Shown: piece after piece, positions 28,895 through 37,754 of the stretch
Layout of the letters: every line of letters starts with the position of its first letter
Numbering within the stretch: the stretch's first letter is position 1
DNA from: a virus
DNA length: 42,341 nucleotides
IMG/VR virus record: IMGVR_UViG_3300006871_000013
Span: 1-42,341 of that record
Reading direction: 5' to 3' (one strand)
Made by a program: the position numbers and the translations under genes
Notes under the pieces: generated by a model
The model's input: the letters and a program-made list of their open reading frames with translations, nothing else
Database searches by the model: none
Told to the model about the DNA's origin: nothing

Positions 28895-30753
28895 TGGCGT
28901 TCGTCAGCGAAATTATCCCGTTCAACATTCGGACTGGCACCGGCACGCAGACGGTCAATCACATCCTATTCCCGACCGTGCAGGCGAAAGCGTATATCTT
29001 CGCCTCGACGAGCCGCGTCGGCACGAATTCATGGGCCTCGCATAGCCGCGGGTTTGATGATGGCGTAACGCATGTCGGCACCGGCATGGGCGCGGCGGAA
29101 ACCTTCGGCACCAATCTCACGGCACGCGGGCTGAGTTCGGAATTCTCCCTAATCACGGAGCAGGCGCAAGTCTCGTTCGGTGGCGCACAGATGCGCTTCC
29201 GCGGTTATGTGAGCGCGATCGGGGTCGGCAGTTTTGAAATCACGACCGATCTCAATAACACGCCAGGGGCGCTCTGGTATGCCATCATGCTCGGCGCCGA
29301 CGACGTCTCGGACGATCTGCAATGCGCCGTGGGCGTGCATACGTCCAACGCGCCGGGATCGGAAGTGGTCGGATTCTCGCCGGTCGCGGTCCTCGGACTG
29401 AGCGTGGTCGTTGGCACGTCTGAGACGACGGGCGCTGCGCAGCATGTCGGCTATGCGACACCATGTAATTCCAAACAGGCGAGCTTTGGTGTGGCGGCAG
29501 CATGGGGCACAAGCGATGCGAAGTCCTATGAAGTCGCCGACATCATCGATGCGGTAATCGCGTCTGACACCGCGCCAGGGGCCACGCCGGGCAGTCAGCG
29601 CACCGTCTCCGCGTGGGATGCGACCGGCTTTGATATCGGTGGCGCGACCGTCACGACTGGCGATTTTCGGATCGGCTATCTCGCGATTGGCGGCGCGGCG
29701 GTGGCGGCGAATCTCGTCGCGGCGAATCAGAAGACGAGCACGGGCGCACAGAACGTCACGATTGATGCGGTCGCGCCGAAGCTCGTGCTGTTTGGCTCCG
29801 CGAATCACACGACGGCGACGACGGTCTTTGTGAATGCCAATCTCTCGTTCGGCGCGTTCGATGGCACCTCGACGCTCGGAATGTATTTCGCTTTGACGAA
29901 TGGCTCCGTCTCGCCCTTCAGTCAAGACGGCGATACATCCACCACAAGCTGCATCATTATGCGGACGGCGACGGGCCATGCGACCAGCACGCTCAATGCT
30001 GAAGCATCCTGCACCGCGATCACGAGCGGGAATGTCGCGCTGAATTGGTCAACGGCCGACGCGACGGCGCGCGAGTTCTACATGCTCGTGCTCGCCGAAG
30101 GGCAGAATAACGGTCCCTGCGGCGCCAATCCGTTCTTAAGCAATAGCCTGACGGTCACGAAGATTGCTTCGCCGCCCACCTCAGAATTGTTCACGTTCAC
30201 CACGACGGGCGGGCTGTCGCCGAGCACATTTTCACTCGCCGATGGTGCCTCGCGGATCTATACCGGCATTGCTGATGGCACCTATGGCGTGACGGAGAAT
30301 CCGCAAGCGGGTTGGACGCCGAGCTACGGCGTGAGCAGCGGCGATCCGCACACGGCGATTATCATTAATGCGAGCACACAGCCGACCGTCACCGTCACGG
30401 TCAACAATACGTATCGCACGACGGTCCAAAAGTTGCGAAGGTATCGGCGGTTCAATCTGCCGTGGTCGGAGAACTACAACATTTTCATTCGGCGCGCAGA
30501 ATTAATCGCGCAGATGGGCGTGGGCACGAGTATCCTTGACCCGACCGTGACGCTACGTTTCTCGAAAGATGGCGGGAACACCTATCCGATCGTCCGCACG
30601 GTGACGCTTGGCCTACAAGGTGACTATACGAAGCGAGCCTATACGCTGGCGCTCGGCGAAGCGCGGAACTGGGTCTGTGAAGCTTACTGCGATGATCCGG
30701 TCTATTGCGGCTGGATCGCGTTCGACGTGGACGTGGATAAGGGCATTAGCTGA
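28894..30753 (+). CDS. Tail protein: three beta modules, a prealbumin-like domain and a gp10-type C-terminal domain
   Basis: 619 residues. Residues about 12-138, 145-267 and 283-403 look like three diverged copies of one beta module; each begins with a hydrophobic pair such as AKAYIFAS or APKLVLFGS and ends Y...L/IG (YAIMLGA, YLAIGGA, MLVLAEG). Residues 431-508 form a Cna-B/prealbumin-like domain (FSLADGASRIYTGIADGTYG). Residues 514-615 (RRYRRFNLPW, MGVGTSILDPTVTLRFSKDG, DYTKRAYTLALGEARNW, DDPVYCGWI) match the C-terminal domain of P22 gp10. It is probably assembled on the hub as a decorated tail knob. Confidence 0.75.
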   Translation: MAFVSEIIPFNIRTGTGTQTVNHILFPTVQAKAYIFASTSRVGTNSWASHSRGFDDGVTHVGTGMGAAETFGTNLTARGLSSEFSLITEQAQVSFGGAQMRFRGYVSAIGVGSFEITTDLNNTPGALWYAIMLGADDVSDDLQCAVGVHTSNAPGSEVVGFSPVAVLGLSVVVGTSETTGAAQHVGYATPCNSKQASFGVAAAWGTSDAKSYEVADIIDAVIASDTAPGATPGSQRTVSAWDATGFDIGGATVTTGDFRIGYLAIGGAAVAANLVAANQKTSTGAQNVTIDAVAPKLVLFGSANHTTATTVFVNANLSFGAFDGTSTLGMYFALTNGSVSPFSQDGDTSTTSCIIMRTATGHATSTLNAEASCTAITSGNVALNWSTADATAREFYMLVLAEGQNNGPCGANPFLSNSLTVTKIASPPTSELFTFTTTGGLSPSTFSLADGASRIYTGIADGTYGVTENPQAGWTPSYGVSSGDPHTAIIINASTQPTVTVTVNNTYRTTVQKLRRYRRFNLPWSENYNIFIRRAELIAQMGVGTSILDPTVTLRFSKDGGNTYPIVRTVTLGLQGDYTKRAYTLALGEARNWVCEAYCDDPVYCGWIAFDVDVDKGIS

Positions 30754-31220
30754 TGCCGAATCATCTGCTCTATCAAGCCCCGCAACAGCAGATTGCCGAT
30801 CCAGATACCGGCACGGTGACACGCGAATGGTATCTCTGGTTCATGGACGTGTTGCAGGCGCTCACAGCAGCGGGTGATGTGTTCGGGCCTGGATCGAGCG
30901 TCAACAACGCGATCGTGTTGTGGGATGGCACAAGCGGCACGCAGATCAAGGTTGCGACCGGCACGGGTTTGGTGCAGGCGGCATCAGGCGTCTATGCGAC
31001 GACACCAAACACGGCGGCGTCGAAGTTGGTCGGGCGTGGGAGCGCGAGCGGCGCGGGACCGTGGGAAGAAATCTCGATCGGCACGGGTCTGACGATGACC
31101 GGCACGACGTTGAGCGCGGCGGTCTCGGCCGATTATGTCGTATTGAGCGATGGCGCCAATCCGCCGACGCCAGTGAACGATGGCGCGGGTAACTTCATCT
31201 ACGTCGCCTACACGCCATGA
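30753..31220 (+). CDS. Tail-associated protein, 155 aa
   Basis: TGATG overlap with the previous gene. The N-terminal pattern LYQAPQQQIADPDTGTVTRE WYLWF is one often seen at the start of small tail or fibre-attachment proteins, and the remainder is Thr/Gly/Ala-rich fibre-like sequence. Likely a fibre-base or attachment protein. Confidence 0.68.
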   Translation: MPNHLLYQAPQQQIADPDTGTVTREWYLWFMDVLQALTAAGDVFGPGSSVNNAIVLWDGTSGTQIKVATGTGLVQAASGVYATTPNTAASKLVGRGSASGAGPWEEISIGTGLTMTGTTLSAAVSADYVVLSDGANPPTPVNDGAGNFIYVAYTP

Positions 31221-32098
31221 GTGATACCGCCCTTCCCGTCATCTTTCATTACGGCACGAATGCCGCGCGACTCGCCTTCACGCCATCGCCGGCAGCCGGA
31301 GTGAATCAGCTCTACATTTGGTATGAGAGCGACACCAACTCAACATGGGCCTACACGACGGGCTGGCATCAGATTTCGAGCACAGGCGTCGGCGTCACCG
31401 CGTCAGGCACACTCACCGCGAATCAAGTCATCATCGGCGGCGGCACATCCGTCGTCGCGGCGCTCGGATCGCTTGGCACGACGACAACGGTGCTGCACGG
31501 CAATGCGGGCGGGGCGCCATCATTCGCAGCCGTCTCGTTATCAGCGGATGTTAGCGGCACGTTGCCAGGCACGAAGGGCGGCGGGCTCGTGTTGCTCGAG
31601 CAGCACGCAGCGAGCAATTCGGCTTCGCTCGATTTCACGACGGCGATCACGTCTACGTATGACGAGTATCTGTTCGAGCTGGTGAGCCTCGTGCCGGTAT
31701 CGAATTCTGATCTGAAGATGTTGGTCTCCACGGACGGCGGCGGCACCTGGGACACCTCAAACGTCTATCGCTGGCAAAACCTCAGCGCATGGTCCGCTGG
31801 CACAGGGCAAAATTCAGGCGGCACGGCAACATCCTGGCTGTTGCGCGGGTCGAATACCACGCTGATTTCTGGTGCGTCCTACAACGGCACCTTGCGGCTC
31901 TTTAATCCGCTCAGTGCATCGCTGAACAAGTTAATGAAAGGCAGTCTGCCGATCGATGACAACACGCTCGGCTTGGTGATTTTCGAGTGGCTGGGGACGT
32001 GGCGCACGGCGACGGCGGTCAATGCGTTGCAATTTTCGATGGCGAGCGGGAACATCACAAGCGGAACGGTGCGCTGTTATGGGCTGTCGAAGTCGTGA
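31217..32098 (+). CDS. Fibre-like protein with a conserved C-terminal tip domain, 293 aa
   Basis: ATG overlaps the previous stop. The first 130 residues are fibre-like; the C-terminal about 150 residues (SASLDFTTAITSTYDEYLF, VSTDGGGTWDTSNVYRW, LFNPLSASLNKLM, MASGNITSGTVRCYGL) match a tip domain seen on many phage fibre proteins. It is the second candidate receptor-binding protein after the 800-residue fibre. Confidence 0.72.
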   Translation: MSDTALPVIFHYGTNAARLAFTPSPAAGVNQLYIWYESDTNSTWAYTTGWHQISSTGVGVTASGTLTANQVIIGGGTSVVAALGSLGTTTTVLHGNAGGAPSFAAVSLSADVSGTLPGTKGGGLVLLEQHAASNSASLDFTTAITSTYDEYLFELVSLVPVSNSDLKMLVSTDGGGTWDTSNVYRWQNLSAWSAGTGQNSGGTATSWLLRGSNTTLISGASYNGTLRLFNPLSASLNKLMKGSLPIDDNTLGLVIFEWLGTWRTATAVNALQFSMASGNITSGTVRCYGLSKS

Positions 32099-32532
32099 CA
32101 GTGCGTCGCGCCGTGCTCGCGGATGCGCCCGCGATTGCGAAACTCGCGGTGCAGGCGTGGCCGGAGACGCCGTTTCAGACGCCCATGCCGTCAGCAGCCT
32201 TCATGGTGTCGGCGATGCAGCGGGTAGCCAGCGATGAGCGGCAGGCGGCATTCCTGCTATTGGATGAAGCTGAGGAACCCATGGGGATCTTCGCCGGCAT
32301 CCACTTTCAGCATCCATTCGCGGGGCACCAGATTGTGTCAGAGCTGATGTTATGGGTGGCGCCGGAAGCACGCGGATACGGGCTGCAACTACTTGCGGCG
32401 GCTGAAGATTGGGCACGCGCACGGCAGGCCGATGAGTTACACTGTTACGCGCATACGCCCGACCTCGAACGGTTGTATGCCTTGGCGAAATTCCGACCGT
32501 TGGAGCGAACTTACGTGAGGGATCTGCGATGA
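32095..32532 (+). CDS. GNAT-family N-acetyltransferase
   Basis: 145 residues from GTG 32095, which overlaps the previous TGA (GTGA). Shows the GNAT order: VRRAVLADAPAIAKLAVQAW at the N-terminus, FLLLDEAEEPMGIFAGIHF (strands 2-4), then LWVAPEARGYGLQLLAAAED, whose RGYGLQLL is the acetyl-CoA pyrophosphate loop, and a C-terminal strand with YALAKFRPLERTYVR. It transfers an acetyl group from acetyl-CoA to an unknown amine. Small GNATs occur in the virion modules of some P22-like phages; substrate unknown. Confidence 0.85.
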   Translation: MTVRRAVLADAPAIAKLAVQAWPETPFQTPMPSAAFMVSAMQRVASDERQAAFLLLDEAEEPMGIFAGIHFQHPFAGHQIVSELMLWVAPEARGYGLQLLAAAEDWARARQADELHCYAHTPDLERLYALAKFRPLERTYVRDLR

Positions 32533-33041
32533 GTTCTGGAGCCCAAGCCCAAGCAGCGGCCTCGCAAGTCTCAACGCAAGCGCAAGCCGAAGCCAATCGG
32601 AATGCGCTGGACTTCGCCAAAGAAGTCTACGGCTATGAACAGCAAGCCCGTAGTCCCTATCTCCAGGGTGGCGCCGCCGGCATGGGCGAACTCTTGACGC
32701 TGCTCGGCCTCGCGCCGATGGCGAGCAGTGTCGGCAGTCGCTCGAGTGGCACTGGACTGCTGACTTCAAATAGCGGTGCAACGCGACGCGCGCCCACCTC
32801 AGGATCGGGAGGCGGCGGAGGTGGATCAGGGCCGGCGCCGCTGCAATCTGGACCGGGCCCAACGCCCAGCGATCCATATCAAGCCTTTGTCAACAACGAG
32901 CAAGGGCTCGGACGAGTCGTGTTACCACCCGTGCAAAGCGGCGCTCCAGTGACGATGACGGCGCCCGATGGCACGACACGGCTCGTGCCGGAAAGTCTCG
33001 TGCCCTACTTCCAAGAGCGCGGCTTGTCGGTCCAAGGCTAA
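32529..33041 (+). CDS. Ejection-module protein, 170 aa
   Basis: ATG overlaps the GNAT stop. The N-terminal helix (AQAAASQVSTQAQAEANRNA and ALDFAKEVYGYEQQARSPYL) followed by a Gly/Pro/Ser-rich linker is characteristic of small proteins at the start of DNA-ejection clusters. The C-terminus resembles a short folded peptide ending YFQERGLSVQG. Probably a virion-internal or tail-needle-related protein. Confidence 0.65.
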   Translation: MSSGAQAQAAASQVSTQAQAEANRNALDFAKEVYGYEQQARSPYLQGGAAGMGELLTLLGLAPMASSVGSRSSGTGLLTSNSGATRRAPTSGSGGGGGGSGPAPLQSGPGPTPSDPYQAFVNNEQGLGRVVLPPVQSGAPVTMTAPDGTTRLVPESLVPYFQERGLSVQG

Positions 33042-33044
33042 GCG

Positions 33045-33641
33045 ATGGATCAGCAAACCATCCTCGCGATTCTCGCCAAATACGGCAGCACGATGACGCC
33101 GGACGCGTTGCGTCAGGCGGATGCCGAATTGCGCGCGTTGGGCATTACGCAGGAATTCAACTCCGCAGGCGAACCGCGCGGCCGACTCTATCTCCCCGAT
33201 GGGCGCACGGTGGATCTCGGCGATTTCGGCGGGCCGTGGCAATGGGTCGATCGCGGCGTTATGGGTGGCGGCGGCGATACGAGCGGAGGCGGAGGAGATA
33301 CCAGCGGCGGGGGCGACACGGGCGGATCAGGCGGCAGCGTCTCGTCTGTCGGCGGCGTCGGCTCCAATGGATTGCCGACGCCCGGACCTGCGGGTGTCTT
33401 AAATACGGCGGGGATCACCGAAGCGCTCCGCGGCACGCCAGGCTATCAATTCGCCTTCAGTGAAGGCCAACGGGGCATCCAATCAAGCGCGGCGGCTCGA
33501 GGGACGCTGTTGACAGGCGGCACACTCAAAGCCCTCGCGCAATACGGCACGGGCCTCGCGGATCAGACCTACGGCGAAGCGGTGAATCGATATCAGAATC
33601 TCGCGGAGCTCGGCGCGCGAGTCGCGACCTCACCCATCTAG
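33045..33641 (+). CDS. Ejection-module protein with glycine-rich linker, 198 aa
   Basis: Residues about 72-105 are a GGGDTSGGG-type low-complexity linker joining an N-terminal helical domain to a C-terminal segment PGYQFAFSEGQRGIQSSAAA followed by LLTGGTLKALAQYG. That segment is a recurrent motif in phage proteins beside the ejection genes. Probably part of the virion interior or tail tip. Confidence 0.7.
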   Translation: MDQQTILAILAKYGSTMTPDALRQADAELRALGITQEFNSAGEPRGRLYLPDGRTVDLGDFGGPWQWVDRGVMGGGGDTSGGGGDTSGGGDTGGSGGSVSSVGGVGSNGLPTPGPAGVLNTAGITEALRGTPGYQFAFSEGQRGIQSSAAARGTLLTGGTLKALAQYGTGLADQTYGEAVNRYQNLAELGARVATSPI

Positions 33642-33649
33642 GATCATCT

Positions 33650-33982
33650 ATGGCAGTTCCCGTCTTTTCGCAATCGGCCGGCATGGGGAGTTCACCGATC
33701 TGGCAGTTCGCCAGTCAGGGACTCGGCGCGGCTGGCAGCGCAGTCGGCGCCTATGGACAGCAGGGCCAGTTCGGCTCCCCGCAGATGAATGCCCCACCGC
33801 TCGCGGCTGGCAATGGCGGCACGACGACGAGCGATATCATTCGACTGCTCTCACAGCAAGGGGCGATTCAGGGGCAAGGCGCCGTCGCACAAGGGCAAGC
33901 GGCAGCACAACAGGCGCAGGACACGGCGAACAAGTGGAAAACCGTGCTCTCGATCGCCGCTATGGCCGCAGCGTTCATCTAA
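33650..33982 (+). CDS. Small ejection-module protein, 110 aa
   Basis: Ala-, Gly- and Gln-rich with a hydrophobic C-terminal helix (KTVLSIAAMAAAFI), which could insert in a membrane or a virion channel. Starts eight bases after the previous stop. Placed with the ejection genes; not recognised individually. Confidence 0.65.
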   Translation: MAVPVFSQSAGMGSSPIWQFASQGLGAAGSAVGAYGQQGQFGSPQMNAPPLAAGNGGTTTSDIIRLLSQQGAIQGQGAVAQGQAAAQQAQDTANKWKTVLSIAAMAAAFI

Positions 33983-35602
33983 ATGCCCATCAGTTCCGAC
34001 ATCATCGCGCTGCTGTCCCGTCAGGGTGATCCCCAAGCGGCTGGAGCGCTACGTCAAGGCGAGATCGCGGCGCAAGAAGCGGCGCGCAAACAAGCGCTGT
34101 GGGCGTCGATCATTGGCACGGGCGTCAACATCGCGACGAACTTGCCCGGACAAATCGCGCAGATGCGCGACATGCGTGCGCTCGCCGATGAACGTCGTGC
34201 GAAAGTCCAAGCAGCACAGATGGACATGCAAGGGCGTGCCGCACTCGGCCAGACCATTCATGATCTGACAGATCCGCAGACCGGCCATGCAGACCCACAA
34301 AAAGTCGCCGATACGCTCTCGGCGAAAGGCTTCCCGCAAGTCGCAAATGCCTGGCTGAAGACGAATACGGAGAATGCCGAATCACTCGATAAACTTCGGA
34401 AGATGGAGGAAGACCGATCCAAAGCGCAGCTCGCACTCGTGGGGGATCTGGCGTATAGCGCGGGCGATGATCCAGACAAGTTCGCCGCGGGACTCGGACT
34501 ACTCGCCACCCACAAAGTCATTGATCCAAAGACCGCGCTTCAGTTCGGCGAATTGACACAGTCGGACGATTGGAAGGTGCTACGCGATAAAGTGCTCCCG
34601 CTCTCGCCGAAATGGCAGGCTGAACAGGCCGAAAAGAACAAGCCGCAGAAAGTCGCGCCTGGCGAGAAAGTCATCATGGGCGGCAATGTCATTGCTGAAG
34701 GTGGCCCGAAGCCGATGACGAACGAAGCGGAGCTTGCTGCTGATGCCGCCAATCCGCAGAGCCCAACAGCCGCACGTTCAGCCGCCGCCTTACAGTCATT
34801 GAAAGCCGTGACGCCCTACCAGCAGGCGCAACTCGCTCAGGAAGCGAAGCGCGATCCGCTGATTGCCGCGCAGACGGCAGAAGCACGAGCCCAAGCGGCG
34901 AAAGCGAATGCAGAAGTCAATCAGCCGCCGCCGAATCTGACGCCGGAAGGACTCGACGCCGTGGCGCTGTCCTTCGCGAAGACCGGCCAATTGCCGCCGA
35001 TGGGCTTCGGTAAGAAAGCGGCAGAACTGCGCACACAAATTATCAATCGCGCGGCTGAGATGAATCCGAATCTCGACCTCGCGACGAATCGTGCGAGTTT
35101 CCAAGCCAACGAAGGCGCCTTGAAGCAGCTCCAGAAGCAGCGCGATGCGATCGGCTCATTTGAGCAGACGGCAAAGAAGAATATCGATCTGTTTCTCGAG
35201 CAAGCCGGCAAGGTGGTCGATACTGGTTCGCCAATGGCGAATGCCCTTGTGCGCAATGTCAGCGGGAAGATGCTCGGCAGTCCCGATGTGGCCGCCTTCA
35301 ATGCTGCACGTCAGGTCGCCGTTAATGAGATCGCAAAGATCACGACCAATCCGAATCTCTCAGGCCAATTGAGTGATGCGGCTCGGAAAGAAGTGGAAGG
35401 CTTCAATCCCGCCAGCGCCACGCTCAAGCAGTCCGTCGCCGTGATGCGCGTATTGAAGCGCGACATGGACAATCGCACGAGTGCGCTCGACGATCAAATC
35501 TCAGCCATCAAAGGACGTATCGGCGGCAAAGCAAGCGAACCATCAGGCGGCGATGCGGATCTGGTGAAACGTCTCAATGAGCGGCGGAAGTCTGGCGGCT
35601 AA
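33983..35602 (+). CDS. Candidate DNA-ejection (internal virion) protein, 539 aa
   Basis: Long, Ala-, Lys- and Gln-rich helical protein. The first about 120 residues include EIAAQEAARKQALWASIIG, and residues about 310-520 hold a block widely seen in phage ejection proteins (LTPEGLDAVALSFAKTGQLP, then IGSFEQTAKKNIDLFLEQAG and AARQVAVNEIAKITTNPNLS). By position it corresponds to the gp7/gp20/gp16 region of P22-type phages, whose products leave the capsid to form a channel across the cell wall. No transglycosylase residues are apparent. Confidence 0.75.
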   Translation: MPISSDIIALLSRQGDPQAAGALRQGEIAAQEAARKQALWASIIGTGVNIATNLPGQIAQMRDMRALADERRAKVQAAQMDMQGRAALGQTIHDLTDPQTGHADPQKVADTLSAKGFPQVANAWLKTNTENAESLDKLRKMEEDRSKAQLALVGDLAYSAGDDPDKFAAGLGLLATHKVIDPKTALQFGELTQSDDWKVLRDKVLPLSPKWQAEQAEKNKPQKVAPGEKVIMGGNVIAEGGPKPMTNEAELAADAANPQSPTAARSAAALQSLKAVTPYQQAQLAQEAKRDPLIAAQTAEARAQAAKANAEVNQPPPNLTPEGLDAVALSFAKTGQLPPMGFGKKAAELRTQIINRAAEMNPNLDLATNRASFQANEGALKQLQKQRDAIGSFEQTAKKNIDLFLEQAGKVVDTGSPMANALVRNVSGKMLGSPDVAAFNAARQVAVNEIAKITTNPNLSGQLSDAARKEVEGFNPASATLKQSVAVMRVLKRDMDNRTSALDDQISAIKGRIGGKASEPSGGDADLVKRLNERRKSGG

Positions 35603-36415
35603 ATGGCTGACCAGCAAGAGTTCTCCGACGACGAACTGCTGAGACTCTACAAAAACCCTGCGTCCGATCTGTCGAAGCTCACATCCGGCGAACTCAAGCG
35701 ACTGGACGCCTTAACGGCGGCGCCAAAGTCCAAGCCCGTCGAATTCCCGCGCACCTACACCACGACGGCCGGCACACGGCAAGTTCCGCCAATCAGCGAA
35801 GATCCCGATCAGGCACCGACCGGCATCGCGAATACTGTTAACGCACTGAAAGGCATGGCGCAGCCGCAAGGTGCGGGCGATCTGCTGAGCATTGCCGGCA
35901 TGACGAATGTGCCCGCTGCGGCCAATGCGGTCGCCAAAGGGGCGCAAGCGGTCGCGCCGTCTGTCGGGCGAGCCTTGGAAGCCACGGGAGACGCAGCACA
36001 AGCGGCGGCACGCTCGAGAATGGGCAACCTATCGGCTGGCGGGCTATTTCTGCATGGGCTGATACAAGGCGACTGGAAACAAGCACTTCTCGGCATGACG
36101 ATTCCGGCGCTCGTGCGCGGCGGTGGCAAGATGTTATCGAATGCCGGCCAAGCGATCCGCGAAGGCGCGACCGCCAAAGCGTTCATGCAGCACGCCGAAT
36201 CATTGCCAGCCGACATTGAACTGATTCGCGAGTCGATCAGTAAAGGCATGAAGCCGGAAACCGCGATCCGCATCGTGGCCGATGGCGCCGCCGCCTACGC
36301 TGACAAATTGCGCGCCGCCTATCAGTCATCGGTAAAAGTCGCAGGCGTGCCCGTTCCGGAAGCTGTGCAGAAGCTCCTCGCCACGCCGTCATTTCAGCGA
36401 TTGCCGAAGCCATGA
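35603..36415 (+). CDS. Second candidate ejection protein, 270 aa
   Basis: ATG directly follows the TAA of the previous gene. Acidic N-terminal region (EFSDDELLRLYKNP), a low-complexity middle, and an Ala-rich helical C-terminal half with amphipathic segments (GDLLSIAGMTNVPAAANAV). The pattern fits internal virion proteins that are released with the DNA. No specific family is recognised. Confidence 0.68.
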   Translation: MADQQEFSDDELLRLYKNPASDLSKLTSGELKRLDALTAAPKSKPVEFPRTYTTTAGTRQVPPISEDPDQAPTGIANTVNALKGMAQPQGAGDLLSIAGMTNVPAAANAVAKGAQAVAPSVGRALEATGDAAQAAARSRMGNLSAGGLFLHGLIQGDWKQALLGMTIPALVRGGGKMLSNAGQAIREGATAKAFMQHAESLPADIELIRESISKGMKPETAIRIVADGAAAYADKLRAAYQSSVKVAGVPVPEAVQKLLATPSFQRLPKP

Positions 36416-36421
36416 TCGCTA

Positions 36422-36925
36422 ATGTCCGAGCACATGGCACAGTCGCGTGAATCGCCCGTGTTCCAACTGATCCGCGCGAATGATGAGAAACACGAGGCGG
36501 GCCATAAACGTCTCCGCATCGATCAGCGTGAGCATGAGGAGCGGATCGTGAGCCTCGAAGCCACGCGGCAGTCGCATGAACTGCGACTCGCGGAACTCGG
36601 TGCTGCCTTAGCGGCGCTCAAAAGTGCGCCGCAGGATTTGTCCAAGATCACGCTGTCGCCAGGACTCGTCGCCGCGATTGTGCTCTCGATCGGCGGCGTC
36701 ATTGCCGGTCAAGTCGGATCAACGTGGGGGATGCGCTCCGATATTCGCGACATCAATACGCACCTGAGCACGCAAGCGGAAGCCGATAAGAACAAGCAGA
36801 TATTACAAGACGATCGCGCCGCTGCGCTGAAGGTCGCTGTAGACGACATCAAAAAGAAACAGGATTTACAGCAGCTCGAGATTCAGAACCTTCGAGAAAC
36901 CATTCTGCAAGGAAGGACGCGCTAA
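36422..36925 (+). CDS. Coiled-coil protein with one central membrane helix, 167 aa
   Basis: A coiled coil (about 20-70), one transmembrane helix (LVAAIVLSIGGVIAGQVGS, about 83-101) and a second coiled coil (about 110-160). It opens the lysis block. Such proteins can act as holin partners or envelope-spanning lysis factors; which one cannot be told. Confidence 0.68.
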   Translation: MSEHMAQSRESPVFQLIRANDEKHEAGHKRLRIDQREHEERIVSLEATRQSHELRLAELGAALAALKSAPQDLSKITLSPGLVAAIVLSIGGVIAGQVGSTWGMRSDIRDINTHLSTQAEADKNKQILQDDRAAALKVAVDDIKKKQDLQQLEIQNLRETILQGRTR

Positions 36926-37179
36926 TGGCGATGAACGGCGGCGGCAACGACCAGCAACAGAACTGTATCCTTGAGGTTTGTTGCGGTGGACCGGACAGCA
37001 GGCAAGTCAAAGCCCTGACGGACGTAGCGCAACATGCACTCTCGTTTCTGTCACATGACGAAGCCGCCGAGGTGGCCGACTGGATCGCGCGCAACTGGGA
37101 TCTGGCGCCGAAGGGCACGCTCTATGCGTTCAAACAAGCCATTGTGGCACTCGCAAAGGGACCGGCATACTCCGGCTGA
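36925..37179 (+). CDS. Small phage protein with CCGGPDSRQ motif, 84 aa
   Basis: TAATG overlap with the previous stop. A Cys-rich start (NCILEVCCGGPDSRQVKALT) followed by helices (VAQHALSFLSHDEAAEVADW) matches a small uncharacterised phage protein seen near lysis genes. The three cysteines might bind metal. No function assigned. Confidence 0.7.
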   Translation: MAMNGGGNDQQQNCILEVCCGGPDSRQVKALTDVAQHALSFLSHDEAAEVADWIARNWDLAPKGTLYAFKQAIVALAKGPAYSG

Positions 37180-37184
37180 TCGCG

Positions 37185-37517
37185 GTGACCGACGTCGCGC
37201 TGAAAGAGTATTTCGATCGGAGACTCGATGACTTGGATCGGCGGTTCACGGATCGCTTTGTCCTCGCGGACTCTGCCGTGGCGAAAGCCGAACGCACGAT
37301 GAACGAGCGGCTCAATTCCATGAACGAGTTCCGCGAAGCCCTACGTGATCAATCCGCCCGCATGGCGCCCCGAAGTGAAATGGATAAGATTGACGAAGCC
37401 GTGCGGGAACTCCAACGGGCCAAGGCTAACCTGGACGGGCGACTCGTCGTGTTGAGCGGGAGTATCAGTCTCGCGGTGTCGGTGCTGCTGTGGACGATTG
37501 GACGGTTTCTCAAATAG
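37185..37517 (+). CDS. XhlA-like coiled-coil protein with C-terminal membrane helix, 110 aa
   Basis: GTG start. Residues 5-85 are a charged coiled coil and residues about 87-107 (VVLSGSISLAVSVLLWTIG) form one membrane anchor, the architecture of XhlA/hemolysin-type lysis accessory proteins. It lies just before the two-span holin candidate, as XhlA does before XhlB. Assignment is by architecture. Confidence 0.7.
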   Translation: MTDVALKEYFDRRLDDLDRRFTDRFVLADSAVAKAERTMNERLNSMNEFREALRDQSARMAPRSEMDKIDEAVRELQRAKANLDGRLVVLSGSISLAVSVLLWTIGRFLK

Positions 37518-37528
37518 GAGTATTCTCC

Positions 37529-37744
37529 ATGCCGCTGTTCACCCTCCTCGTCTACATCGTCGTCGTCGTGCTGCTCGTCTACCTCGCAATATGGGTGATC
37601 GACAAGCTGGCGCCGGGCCATCCAGCGATTATCGACAATGCCCTGTGGGTGCTCTGCGTGATCATTGTGGTGCTGATGGTGCTACAGGCGCTCGGGCTCC
37701 TCGGGAGCGGCCCGATGGTGCCGCGGCTTGGAAGCGGGCGATGA
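37529..37744 (+). CDS. Holin candidate (two membrane helices), 71 aa
   Basis: ATG at 37529 with AGGAG eight bases upstream; the longer frame from 37490 lacks this signal. Two hydrophobic helices (FTLLVYIVVVVLLVYLAIWV and ALWVLCVIIVVLMVLQALGL) are separated by a short polar loop, and the C-terminus is basic (RLGSGR). This is a small class II-like holin architecture. It would form the membrane lesion that releases or activates the transglycosylase. Confidence 0.75.
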   Translation: MPLFTLLVYIVVVVLLVYLAIWVIDKLAPGHPAIIDNALWVLCVIIVVLMVLQALGLLGSGPMVPRLGSGR

Positions 37745-37754
37745 TCGAGGTTGT

